Of a stretch of DNA of 64,000 nt, positions 17,854-26,090 are shown piece after piece; position 1 is the stretch's first letter; each line of letters begins with the position of its first letter. The stretch is from Bacteroidota bacterium. Its GTDB lineage: Bacteria > Bacteroidota > Bacteroidia > UBA4408. The stretch spans positions 124,001-188,000 of the forward strand of contig JADKCP010000011.1 in assembly GCA_016718805.1 (NCBI GenBank), read 5' to 3'. The notes under the pieces were generated by a model. It was not told the DNA's origin. It ran no database searches and was given only the letters and a program-made list of their open reading frames with translations. The position numbers and the translations under genes are program-made.

Positions 17854-18510
17854 ATGCGAACTTTATTTATTATTGTTGCAACCACGTTGCTAAGCTCTTT
17901 TAGTCCTGCTCCTCCTTCCTTTCAAATTGCCTTGTTAAAATACAATGGAGGTGGCGATTGGTATGCTAATTTGGAAACCTCTTTACCGAACTTAATTAAA
18001 TTTTGTAACGATAATCTCAAAACCAATATTCATCCTGAACAAGCTACTGTGGAAGTTGGGAGTAGCGAAATTTTTAATTATCCTTTTGTGCATTTAACCG
18101 GACATGGCAATGTTGTATTTTCACCGGCCGATGTCGAAAATCTTCGCAATTACCTTATTGGAGGAGGGTTTTTACATATCAGTGATAATTATGGTATGGA
18201 TAAATTTATTCGACCTCAAATGAAAAAGGTTTTTCCCGAACTTGATTTTGTTGAGCTTCCATTTAACCATCCTATTTACCATCAAAAGTTTGATTTTAAT
18301 AATGGTCCTCCCAAAATTCATGAACACGATGGCACTACTGCTCAGGGCTTTGGATTGGTCTACGAAGGTCGTTTAGTTTGTTTTTACGATTTTGAATGCG
18401 ATTTAGGCGATGGTTGGGAAAATTATGAAGTCCACAAAGACTCTCAAGAAGCCCGTTCAAAAGCGTTAAAAATGGGCGCTAATTTAGTGCAGTATGCACT
18501 TACTAAATAA
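17854..18510 (+). CDS. DUF4159 family exported protein
   Basis: From the ATG at 17854 the gene encodes 218 residues; an in-frame TTG at 17836 lies inside the likely promoter. The N-terminus (MRTLFIIVATTLLSSFS) is a signal peptide. The body matches DUF4159: ALLKYNGGGDWYAN near residue 25, VHLTGHGNVVFS near 80, and LIGGGFLHISDNYG near 105, a Rossmann-like fold related to glutamine-amidotransferase-like domains. No catalytic role is established for the family. It stands alone behind the terminator of the T9SS deacetylase and ends 16 bp from the convergent GreA-like gene. Confidence 0.82.
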   Translation: MRTLFIIVATTLLSSFSPAPPSFQIALLKYNGGGDWYANLETSLPNLIKFCNDNLKTNIHPEQATVEVGSSEIFNYPFVHLTGHGNVVFSPADVENLRNYLIGGGFLHISDNYGMDKFIRPQMKKVFPELDFVELPFNHPIYHQKFDFNNGPPKIHEHDGTTAQGFGLVYEGRLVCFYDFECDLGDGWENYEVHKDSQEARSKALKMGANLVQYALTK

Positions 18511-18526
18511 ACGGTAATAAATCTAA

Positions 18527-18976
18527 TTATAGAACTTGTAGCAGATGGTATTTTCTAGCATTTACCGTTACAATATCTCCTTTTTTAGCAGCTGCTAAAG
18601 ATTTTGCCAAAGGTGAATCTATTGATATAACAGTCACATTAGTAGAGGAATAACTAATATTACCTAAAGCTATACTTATATAAATCCAAGCCTCCTTACA
18701 TTCAATCAAACTACCTTGTACAACTTGTTCAGAATGAAGCTCTGGATTTATCTGTTGAAACTGTTTTTTTTGAACTAATAATTCTCCCAGTTGTCTGCTT
18801 AGTTTTTCTTGTTCAAGATGCAACATGGCTCCTGCTGTTTCATGTTTGTCGCCAGCAGAACTTTTTGAATCATTTTGATTCGCGCTTTTTAAATCGTTAA
18901 GTGCACCTTCAATAAATTGAATTTTAGCTTGAAGTTTTTGAGAACATAGATTATATATTTCCCTTTTATTAATCAC
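18527..18976 (-). CDS. GreA/GreB-like transcription elongation factor homologue
   Basis: The protein has 149 residues starting at a GTG at 18976. Residues 1-70 form a helical N-part (LCSQKLQAKIQFIEGALNDL, then EQEKLSRQLGELL), like the Gre coiled coil. Residues 90-149 match the Gre C-terminal FKBP-like fold: ISIDSPLAKSLAAAKKGDIV near the end is the family's SPLG/SPIARALLGK-type segment. Gre factors rescue backtracked RNA polymerase; whether this divergent version keeps the acidic tip residues cannot be judged by eye. Such proteins are sometimes mislabelled in databases. It converges with the DUF4159 gene. Confidence 0.7.
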   Translation of the reverse strand: MINKREIYNLCSQKLQAKIQFIEGALNDLKSANQNDSKSSAGDKHETAGAMLHLEQEKLSRQLGELLVQKKQFQQINPELHSEQVVQGSLIECKEAWIYISIALGNISYSSTNVTVISIDSPLAKSLAAAKKGDIVTVNARKYHLLQVL

Positions 18977-19033
18977 TGGAGGATAGTTTTGGTTCTTAAA
19001 AAAGCAATGCTATAATTTTTAAAAAATCAAAAA

Positions 19034-19474
19034 TCATGCTCTATGGTAATCAGCTCGCCAATGAATTATAGCCATTTTAATTGCTTTGTTACTAAGCTTT
19101 TCTTTTAGGGCCTTATCAGCCAAGGCTACAAATTCATCATCTGAAGCAAAACGCAAAGCTACTATTTGTCCTATTTTCAAATCCTTCGATAGTTGTTTAC
19201 CTGTTAAAATAAAATACCTAAAATTTTCTTCCGCACGAATTGCCCTGTCTTGCACTTTGAGTGAAAATCCTCGAAACAAAAAGTAAGAAAGTAACATAAG
19301 TACTGTCAATAACATAATCACCGAAGCGCTAAGCAATTGTTCAGAATGGTTATACGCCCTACATAAATTAACTGATGCCATTATTAACAGCAACAACTGA
19401 GCTAACCAATAAACAACAAATAGCTTTGTTGGGGTCTTTAAGGTACTGTGATTTTGAAAGTTTTGTAGTTGCAT
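19034..19474 (-). CDS. DUF6526 family membrane protein
   Basis: The protein has 146 residues and begins QLQNFQNHS. Two hydrophobic spans (about residues 20-38 and 50-70) form a hairpin in the membrane, followed by a conserved cytoplasmic tail, LKVQDRAIRAEENFRYFILTGK, then IVALRFASDDEFVAL and IKMAIIHWRADYHRA. I recognise this layout as the DUF6526 family of Bacteroidota. Its function is unknown. It reads away from the ABC/ACP cluster and has no obvious partner except the Gre-like gene 57 bp downstream. Confidence 0.72.
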   Translation of the reverse strand: MQLQNFQNHSTLKTPTKLFVVYWLAQLLLLIMASVNLCRAYNHSEQLLSASVIMLLTVLMLLSYFLFRGFSLKVQDRAIRAEENFRYFILTGKQLSKDLKIGQIVALRFASDDEFVALADKALKEKLSNKAIKMAIIHWRADYHRA

Positions 19475-19619
19475 GATTATTATTTTGAAAAATTCCTTTA
19501 AAACTCAATTGATTCTAATTGCAATGATACTCAAATATACTTAGTAATCGCTCTGCTGCGAGCTTCTAAACTAATTTAAAGCACTGATTTAAATTTCATC
19601 AATAATTAAATCAAATTGC

Positions 19620-19627
19620 TACATTTG
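19620..19627 (+). promoter_or_regulatory. Promoter -7 element (TACATTTG) of the ABC/ACP cluster
   Basis: It is an exact TAnnTTTG match 100 bases before the ATG of the ABC ATPase gene, predicting a leader of about 95 bases. It is the only exact site found upstream of the six-gene cluster, so all six genes may be read from it. Confidence 0.5.
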
Positions 19628-19727
19628 CAAGCCTTAAAAAAATAAGTATACACAGCATTGAATGGGTGTTTGAAACAAATTGTAAGGAGTGTATGAACAG
19701 TAATTTTTACATAATTGCCAGGCTAAA

Positions 19728-20480
19728 ATGAGTTCGGAAACGATTATTAAAATTGAAGAACTTTGCAAAACTCACAAAGGTGCCGGCGAAGCAGCAATAA
19801 ACAACATTACACTTGCTATAAATCGTAACGAGGTTTTTGGCTTGCTTGGACCAAATGGTGCCGGAAAAACCACCACCATTTCTATTTTGTGTGGCTTATA
19901 TTCAGCTAGTTCTGGTAAGGTTAGTATTGATAACCTTAATTACCAGCAACATACTGAGCAAATCAAAAAAATTATAGGTGTTGTTCCTCAGGATATTGCC
20001 TTGTATCCAAGTTTAACTGCAAAAGAAAATCTCCGTTTTTTCGGCAATATGTACGGTATTACTGGTGCTGATTTGGAAAAACGCATGGATCAGTTTTTAG
20101 AGAATTTTGAATTAGCCGAACATGCCAATAAGCGCATCATTAAAATGTCGGGGGGAATGAAACGCCGCGTTAACTTGATTGCCGGGATTTTACATCAACC
20201 AAAAATTTTATTTTTAGATGAACCAACTGTTGGTATTGATGTGCATTCACGCAGCTTAATTATTCAGCATTTAAAAAAAATTAATCAAGCCGGAACCACT
20301 ATTATCTACACTTCCCATCATATGGAAGAAGCCGAAAATTTCTGTTCGCAAGTAGCCATAATCGATCGGGGAAAAATAATAGCCAAAGGCAGTCCAAAAG
20401 AATTAGTTGCGAGCAATCCAAAATTTAGAAAAATGGAGGATGTGTTTTTAAATTTAACCGATGTTCCGCTCTCCTATTAA
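19728..20480 (+). CDS. ABC transporter ATP-binding protein
   Basis: The protein has 250 residues, the normal size for a single nucleotide-binding subunit. Walker A GPNGAGKTT is at residues 41-49, the ABC signature SGGMKRR at 141-147, and Walker B ILFLDEP at 160-166; the switch His follows in YTSHHMEEAE. The order and the SGGMKRR form fit the ABC-2 exporter class (DrrA/NodI-like). It is three bases upstream of an ABC-2 permease, so the pair forms an exporter. Its position at the head of an ACP/ligase cluster suggests that it exports the cluster product, which is an inference. Confidence 0.93.
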   Translation: MSSETIIKIEELCKTHKGAGEAAINNITLAINRNEVFGLLGPNGAGKTTTISILCGLYSASSGKVSIDNLNYQQHTEQIKKIIGVVPQDIALYPSLTAKENLRFFGNMYGITGADLEKRMDQFLENFELAEHANKRIIKMSGGMKRRVNLIAGILHQPKILFLDEPTVGIDVHSRSLIIQHLKKINQAGTTIIYTSHHMEEAENFCSQVAIIDRGKIIAKGSPKELVASNPKFRKMEDVFLNLTDVPLSY

Positions 20481-20483
20481 CGA

Positions 20484-21770
20484 ATGAAAAAAATACTTGC
20501 CAGCATTACCAAGGAATTCTTAATACTTGTCCGCGACCGAGCCGGATTAGGAATTCTGTTTTTAATGCCCATGATTTTGGTGTTTATAATGACCTTCATA
20601 CAAGATGCTGCGCTTAAATCTATTAACGAGTCGGGTGTACCTATATTATTTGTTGATGAAGACCAAGATACATTAGGCTCCTACTTGGAAGCAGGCATTG
20701 CCAAGACCGAATTTTTTAAACTCGAAAAAAACATTGAAGGTAAACCGGCAACACTTGTTACTGCTCAAAAAGCAGTTGCAGAAGGAAAGTTTATGATGGG
20801 GATAATAATACCTAAAGGTGCTACCCATGCGCTTCGAAATAATGTAAAAGAAATGATAGCTTCGGTACTTGCCGATTCTACCGAAAAGCCGGCTAACGAT
20901 CAACTTGATAAGGTTCAGGATTCATTAAACATCATTATTTTTATTGACCCAGTAACCAAAAAGTCCTTTATTAGCAGCATTACTGCATCGCTTCGTGAGT
21001 TTATTTCAAAAGTAAAATCGCAAATTATATTTAAAACTTTTAAAGATGAATTAGCTCAATTTATGCCGGTAAATAGCAACAATTCTTTTAAAGATACAGA
21101 AGTAGTAGGCTACCAAGAAATTTATGCGCGTCAAACTGAAAATAAAATTTTTCCAAATTCGGTACAACACAATGTGCCTGCTTGGATAGTATTTGCAATG
21201 TTTTTTATTGTTATTCCATTATCAGGAAGCATCATTATGGAACGAGGCGAAGGCGCTTCTATTCGTATTAAAACACTACCCGGCAATTACCTGAATTTCT
21301 TAGCCGGGAAAATTATAGTATACCTTGTTGTTTGCTTAATTCAGTTTTTACTAATGTTAAGCGTAGGACTTTACATTTTACCGCAAATGGGATTACCGGT
21401 ATTACAAATGGGTTCAAGCCCTATATCCATTATTGTTATTACTTTTTGCAGTGCACTTGCGGCCATTGGATTTGGTGTAATGGTTGGAACTATTGCAACT
21501 ACTCATCAACAAGCTTCTATTTCAGGTTCGGTTTCGGTACTTATTTTAGCAGCAATTGGTGGAATATGGGTGCCGGTTGCCTTGATGCCGGATGTGATGA
21601 AAACCATCAGTTTGATTTCGCCTTTAAACTGGGGACTTAGTGCATTTCACGAACTTTTTTTACGGAATGGCAATTTGATGAGCATTTTGAATAATGCAAT
21701 ACGTTTATTGGCGTTCTTTTGCTTAACAATGGGTGTGGCTTATTTCGTTGATAAAATGAGGAGGAATTAA
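20484..21770 (+). CDS. ABC-2 type permease
   Basis: The protein has 428 residues. One membrane span is near the N-terminus (residues about 20-38, GLGILFLMPMILVFIMTF), then a large extracytoplasmic domain of about 190 residues, then a block of about five spans from residue 230 to the end (VFAMFFIVIPLSG; ILAAIGGIWVPVALMP). This is the ABC2_membrane_3 topology used for exporting lipids, polyketides or peptides. It follows its ATPase by three bases, and its stop codon is one base before the ACP start, so the three are translationally close. Confidence 0.9.
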   Translation: MKKILASITKEFLILVRDRAGLGILFLMPMILVFIMTFIQDAALKSINESGVPILFVDEDQDTLGSYLEAGIAKTEFFKLEKNIEGKPATLVTAQKAVAEGKFMMGIIIPKGATHALRNNVKEMIASVLADSTEKPANDQLDKVQDSLNIIIFIDPVTKKSFISSITASLREFISKVKSQIIFKTFKDELAQFMPVNSNNSFKDTEVVGYQEIYARQTENKIFPNSVQHNVPAWIVFAMFFIVIPLSGSIIMERGEGASIRIKTLPGNYLNFLAGKIIVYLVVCLIQFLLMLSVGLYILPQMGLPVLQMGSSPISIIVITFCSALAAIGFGVMVGTIATTHQQASISGSVSVLILAAIGGIWVPVALMPDVMKTISLISPLNWGLSAFHELFLRNGNLMSILNNAIRLLAFFCLTMGVAYFVDKMRRN

Positions 21771-21771
21771 C

Positions 21772-22032
21772 ATGCAAAACAAACCTGAAATTGACGACAT
21801 TGCCCAAGCACTTAAGGGTTTTGTGTCAGGTACTATAGTTGACCCTAGTATCGACCTTGATACCCATACAGTTTTAGCTACTCTTGGAATTGATTCGTTT
21901 TCATTAATTGAAATTGTGCTTTTTATTGAGCGACAATACGGTGTGGTGTTAGCTGACGAATCATTAACCCCTGAAAATTTAAAAAGCATAAATAGCATTG
22001 CTGCTTGCACCTATAAACAACTAACAGATTGA
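21772..22032 (+). CDS. Acyl carrier protein
   Basis: The protein has 86 residues and the four-helix ACP pattern. The phosphopantetheine attachment site is Ser42 in LGIDSFSLIEI; the usual DSL is DSF here, as in many specialised carrier proteins. Hydrophobic positions before and after (VLATLGIDS, IVLFIERQYGV) fit helices II and III. It is too diverged from the house-keeping fatty-acid ACP (GADSLDT) to be that protein. It starts one base after the permease stop and is followed five bases later by a condensation-type transferase, so it is the carrier of this cluster. A phosphopantetheinyl transferase is not present in the window. Confidence 0.88.
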   Translation: MQNKPEIDDIAQALKGFVSGTIVDPSIDLDTHTVLATLGIDSFSLIEIVLFIERQYGVVLADESLTPENLKSINSIAACTYKQLTD

Positions 22033-22037
22033 GTTGA

Positions 22038-23336
22038 ATGTCGGTTACTCTTGCTCAACAAAGCCCATTAAGTGGAACCGATTATTTTCAATTGGTGCTC
22101 GACAAACATTATCGCGCATACGGAACACTGGGCAATGTATCACGCATAGTTATTGAACTTAAGGCAAAACTCGAAATAACAGAACTTCAGCAACGTGTAA
22201 ATGCACTCAAAATTTTTAATTGGATGCATCACCTAAAATTGGTGCGCAGTTCGGCATGGACAATACCCTATTGGAAATCAATTTCAAAAAACGAGCTGAT
22301 TTCAATTCATGAACATTTTTGTGAAGAAATACCTGAATCAGTGCTTGGTCGGGATATTCAGCCCGATTCCGGGAGTTTGTTTTATTTCGATTTAGTTCAA
22401 ACAGCCAATTCAAAAAGTATCTTGATTTTTTCAGTGCACCATGCACTCATGGATAGTAAAGGTGTAAAATTACTTACGCAGTTATTAGCAAACACTGAAA
22501 AAGATGAGGATAGCATAAACTATTTTCCGGATGAAAATAAAGGTGATTATTCGCTCTACTATAAATTAAAAAAATCCTTTGAAGCGAAGCATTTTGTAGA
22601 GTCGTTTAATTTTAAAAAAATGGCAACCTTGCTTCGTTCCATACCCAAAATGAAGCATCAAGCGAGCTATCATTTTATTGAATTTTCGCCAAATGAGGCA
22701 AGTATAATAGATAAAAACAGCAAAATAAACGGATCTGTTTTCGGAAATAGTTTGTTTTACCTGAGCTGCATTTCAAGAGCTATTAATAGTATACTTGAAA
22801 AACGTGGAAAAGGAGTTGGAGATTTTTGGATTCCTGTGCCTCAAAATCAGCGGCGACGAGGTGGTGATGGAAATTTATTGAGCAATCAAATTTCGTTTAT
22901 GTTTTTTCGCCTTGACCAAAATAAATTAGGCTCCATTAAAGCCTGTACTGCTGATTTAAGCAATCAAATGAAGCAACAAATAGCTTCCTCTTTTCCTCAA
23001 ACTTATTCCATAATGATGGAATTATTTAGAAGGGTTCCTTTACCATTTTATTCATTTCTAATTAAAAACGCTTCCAAAGGCGCAACTGCCAGTTATTCAT
23101 TTTCTGATATTGGAGAATCCTGGGAAGGTGCTGATACGTTCATGCAAATTCCCATTCAACATGTTTCACATCTACCTGCAAACCCCTATATTCCTGGATT
23201 TACAGTAGTTGTAAGCAAATATAAAGGTGCTCTAAAATTCACACTTGCTTACATTGACGAAGCCATTACCACATCTGAAGTTCTTCTTTTTGAACAATTT
23301 TTACGAAACGATTTACTTCAAATCTCCTCCAAATAA
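22038..23336 (+). CDS. Condensation-superfamily acyltransferase
   Basis: The protein has 432 residues, the size of a stand-alone condensation (C) domain or PapA/WS-DGAT-like acyltransferase. The catalytic HHxxxD motif is seen as HHALMD at residues 134-139, where His135 would be the catalytic base; the residue after Asp is Ser rather than the usual Gly. A late FTVVVSKYKGALKFTLAYI segment fits the second half of the chloramphenicol-acetyltransferase-like fold. Such enzymes move an acyl or aminoacyl group from a carrier protein to an amine or alcohol. The ACP five bases upstream is the probable donor. The acceptor is unknown. Secondary alternatives are an inactive epimerase-like or scaffold role. 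Confidence 0.82.
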   Translation: MSVTLAQQSPLSGTDYFQLVLDKHYRAYGTLGNVSRIVIELKAKLEITELQQRVNALKIFNWMHHLKLVRSSAWTIPYWKSISKNELISIHEHFCEEIPESVLGRDIQPDSGSLFYFDLVQTANSKSILIFSVHHALMDSKGVKLLTQLLANTEKDEDSINYFPDENKGDYSLYYKLKKSFEAKHFVESFNFKKMATLLRSIPKMKHQASYHFIEFSPNEASIIDKNSKINGSVFGNSLFYLSCISRAINSILEKRGKGVGDFWIPVPQNQRRRGGDGNLLSNQISFMFFRLDQNKLGSIKACTADLSNQMKQQIASSFPQTYSIMMELFRRVPLPFYSFLIKNASKGATASYSFSDIGESWEGADTFMQIPIQHVSHLPANPYIPGFTVVVSKYKGALKFTLAYIDEAITTSEVLLFEQFLRNDLLQISSK

Positions 23337-23379
23337 TATTTCTGTTCGCTTGAATTGAAGTATATTTACCCATCAAAAT

Positions 23380-24636
23380 TTGAGCTACTTGGCAAAAATT
23401 ATCACAAGTGATGTATTGGTTATTGGAGGCGGTGCCGCTGGAATTGCCGCTGCTTGCGCTGCTGCAAGTGCAGGATTAAAAGTTGCACTAATTGAACGTC
23501 ATTCGTATTTAGGTGGTAAAGCAACAGCTGCAGTTGTAGGTACTTTATGCGGGTTGTACTTGCGTAAAAAAAATACAAATGCTGAATATGTTTGTAATGG
23601 ATTTTCAAAAAGTGTTGCTCAACAGTTGCAAGTTCTCAGCAATACATTTCCTCAAAGCAATGCAGACGGATTGCACTTTTTACCTTACCATCCTTTTAAA
23701 TTTAAAATTTTGGCCGATCGTCTATTACAAGACGCAGGTGTTGAACTGTTTCTGCATAGTACGCTAACATCTTGTAAACATGCTGCGACTGGAATTGAAT
23801 CGGTTTCTGTGTTGGTATTTGACGAAGAAATTACATTTGTTTCAAAACAGTATATCGATTGTTCAGGTGACGCACTATTAGCAGATAAAGCGGGTATTAA
23901 AATGTGTGCAGAAGATACGTATCAAGCAGCTGCTCATGTTTTTGAAGTACACAATATTTCTGCTGCTACCGAACATGCTTTAGGCTTTATTATGCTTCGC
24001 GAAATATCCAAAGCAATAGAACAAGGAAAACTCTCTTCTTCGTTTCAACGTACTTCAATTGTTCCCGGTTCGATGCAACAAAATAAAGTACTTATAAAAG
24101 TTGGACTTCCTTTGCCTATCTCACTTAGCTTGAATTCAGTTACACAAATTGAAGTAGAAGCCAGGAAATTGGTGAACGAACTTTTTGATTTTTTACATAG
24201 CTCTGTATCTGCTTTTACATCTGCAATTTTAGGTGAAGTAGCTGCCGAAAGTGGCATCAGAACCGGAAAGCGCCCAATTGGCAACTATGTTTTAAATGAA
24301 CAGGATGTACTCTCTTGTCGTAAATTCAAAACCGGAATAGCTAATGGCTCTTGGCCGGTAGAATTTTGGGAGCCTACAAAAAAGGTACACATGAGTTATT
24401 TTGCAGAAGGCGATTATTATCAAATTCCAGCCGAGTGCCTGAGTGCAAATAAGGTAAGTAACCTGTATTTTGCCGGTAGAATAATTTCTGCCGACAGCAC
24501 AGCTATCGCTAGCGCTAGAGTAATTGGCACTTGTTTACAAACAGGATACGCAGCAGGAAAACTTGCTGCTGCAAAAATTCAAAATACTCCAATTGAACTG
24601 GCCATTGAGCAAATCAGATTGGATCAATTAGTTTAA
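23380..24636 (+). CDS. FAD-dependent oxidoreductase (FAD_oxidored family)
   Basis: The protein has 418 residues. The dinucleotide-binding motif GGGAAG is near residues 16-21, preceded by VLVI, followed by IERHSYLGGKATA, and the C-terminal flavin segment reads NLYFAGRIISADSTAIASARVIGTC. This is the fold of PF12831-type oxidoreductases. No ATG is available near the N-terminus: TTG at 23380 is used, with another TTG at 23389. A promoter-like TATATTTA lies at 23361-23368. The gap to the transferase is 43 bp. It probably oxidises a carrier-bound or released intermediate of the cluster; the substrate cannot be told from sequence. Confidence 0.82.
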   Translation: MSYLAKIITSDVLVIGGGAAGIAAACAAASAGLKVALIERHSYLGGKATAAVVGTLCGLYLRKKNTNAEYVCNGFSKSVAQQLQVLSNTFPQSNADGLHFLPYHPFKFKILADRLLQDAGVELFLHSTLTSCKHAATGIESVSVLVFDEEITFVSKQYIDCSGDALLADKAGIKMCAEDTYQAAAHVFEVHNISAATEHALGFIMLREISKAIEQGKLSSSFQRTSIVPGSMQQNKVLIKVGLPLPISLSLNSVTQIEVEARKLVNELFDFLHSSVSAFTSAILGEVAAESGIRTGKRPIGNYVLNEQDVLSCRKFKTGIANGSWPVEFWEPTKKVHMSYFAEGDYYQIPAECLSANKVSNLYFAGRIISADSTAIASARVIGTCLQTGYAAGKLAAAKIQNTPIELAIEQIRLDQLV

Positions 24637-24645
24637 GAAAGTAGC

Positions 24646-26082
24646 ATGAACGTTTATTCTTTGCTCGAACAAGCAGCTCAAAAATGGCCAACAAATTTCG
24701 CCATACATGAAGATTCAGGTTCTATTACTTTTTCCGAATTATTGGAACAAACAGAAGTTTTACGAAATAAATTAGCAAACCTAAAAATAGAAAAGGGAAT
24801 CGGAATTGGCATAATGGTGCAAAACAGCAGTATGTTTATTCGCTGCTTATTTGCTGGTATTGGATGCAATGCAGTGGTGATGCCTATTTCTCATCAATTA
24901 AAAAAAGCTGAACTCGATCAACTTATAAAAGAAGCAGGCTTGCATGTAATTATTGATGATTATAGCGGAATAGCGCCCGATACTGTTTTGCAAGAAATTA
25001 TTTCAACTGTAAGTGGAAACTTGCGTGTAGGTTTCACAAGTATATCTCAAGAGCAAAGTATTGCTCCTCATATTGCTGATGCTGCCTTTATTCGTTTTAC
25101 ATCCGGAACAACCGGTAAATCAAAAGGAGTTATCATTTCTCATAAAGCCGTTTGGGAACGTGTTGAAGCTGCAAACGCTGCGTTGCAATTAGGTCCTAGT
25201 GATGCTGTAATTTGGGTATTACCAATGGCTTTCCATTTTTTAGTTTCCATTGTACTATATATCAGGTATGGAGCTGCCATCATCATTTGTAAAGACTTTT
25301 TAGCAAACACTATTCTAGATGCAGGAGAACGTTATAAGGGAACATTGTTATATGCTTCGCCCATGCACATTCGTTTACTTGCTAGCGATAAAACCGAGCG
25401 TAAATTTACTTGCCTAAAACACGTAATATCAACTTCTACAGCTATAAGCAGTAGCTTTTGTGAAGCGTTTAAAAAACGTTATTCTATTGATGTGAGTCAA
25501 GCTTACGGAATTATTGAAATTGGATTACCTATAATCAATCTTCAAAAATCTACCCTCCATCCGGATGCGGTTGGACATGCCTTACCAGCCTACAGTGTTG
25601 AAATCTTATCGACTAATTTCGAAGTTTTACCGGCCAATACTCTTGGTAAATTAGCTATTAAAGGTCCTGGTATGTTTGACGGATACCTAAGCCCTCCGCA
25701 ACTTAAAGCCGATATTGTAAAAAATGGTTGGTTTTTAACAGGTGACTTAGCCATTAAAAATGAAGAAGGATTAATTACTGTAAAAGGTCGTGAGAAATCA
25801 ATGATTAATGTATCGGGAAATAAAGTATTTCCTGAAGAAGTTGAACAGGTACTTAATCTGCATCCCGCCATTGCTGATTGCAAGGTATTTGGAATTGAAC
25901 ATGCTTTATTAGGAGAAACCGTAAAAGCAATGGTAGTTTTACACCAACCTGAATCTATTGGAGTTGATGAATTAGCTGACTTTTGCAGAAGTCGCTTATC
26001 AACCTATAAAGTACCTCAGTTTATAGAATTTACAACACAGCTCGAAATGACAGGCAGTGGTAAAATAAAGCGAAGTTCTTAA
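24646..26082 (+). CDS. Acyl- or aryl-adenylating ligase (AMP-dependent synthetase)
   Basis: The protein has 478 residues of the ANL superfamily. The ATP-binding P-loop TSGTTGKSKG is at residues 152-161, the aromatic/acidic A4-A5 region includes SQAYGIIE, LTGDLA carries the catalytic Asp, and GREKSMINVSGNKVFPEEVE is the hinge. The C-terminal catalytic lysine sits in TGSGKIKRS at the very end. All motifs are intact. It is shorter than typical acyl-CoA synthetases and has no fused carrier domain, so it likely loads an acid onto the free ACP of the cluster. It begins nine bases after the FAD gene. The substrate acid is unknown. Confidence 0.87.
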   Translation: MNVYSLLEQAAQKWPTNFAIHEDSGSITFSELLEQTEVLRNKLANLKIEKGIGIGIMVQNSSMFIRCLFAGIGCNAVVMPISHQLKKAELDQLIKEAGLHVIIDDYSGIAPDTVLQEIISTVSGNLRVGFTSISQEQSIAPHIADAAFIRFTSGTTGKSKGVIISHKAVWERVEAANAALQLGPSDAVIWVLPMAFHFLVSIVLYIRYGAAIIICKDFLANTILDAGERYKGTLLYASPMHIRLLASDKTERKFTCLKHVISTSTAISSSFCEAFKKRYSIDVSQAYGIIEIGLPIINLQKSTLHPDAVGHALPAYSVEILSTNFEVLPANTLGKLAIKGPGMFDGYLSPPQLKADIVKNGWFLTGDLAIKNEEGLITVKGREKSMINVSGNKVFPEEVEQVLNLHPAIADCKVFGIEHALLGETVKAMVVLHQPESIGVDELADFCRSRLSTYKVPQFIEFTTQLEMTGSGKIKRSS

Positions 26083-26090
26083 ATTGAAAA

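Noticed and set aside
21332..21640. A 102-codon plus-strand frame inside the ABC permease gene
   Set aside because: It lies wholly within a well-supported membrane protein in another frame, and its aromatic-rich translation resembles no protein.
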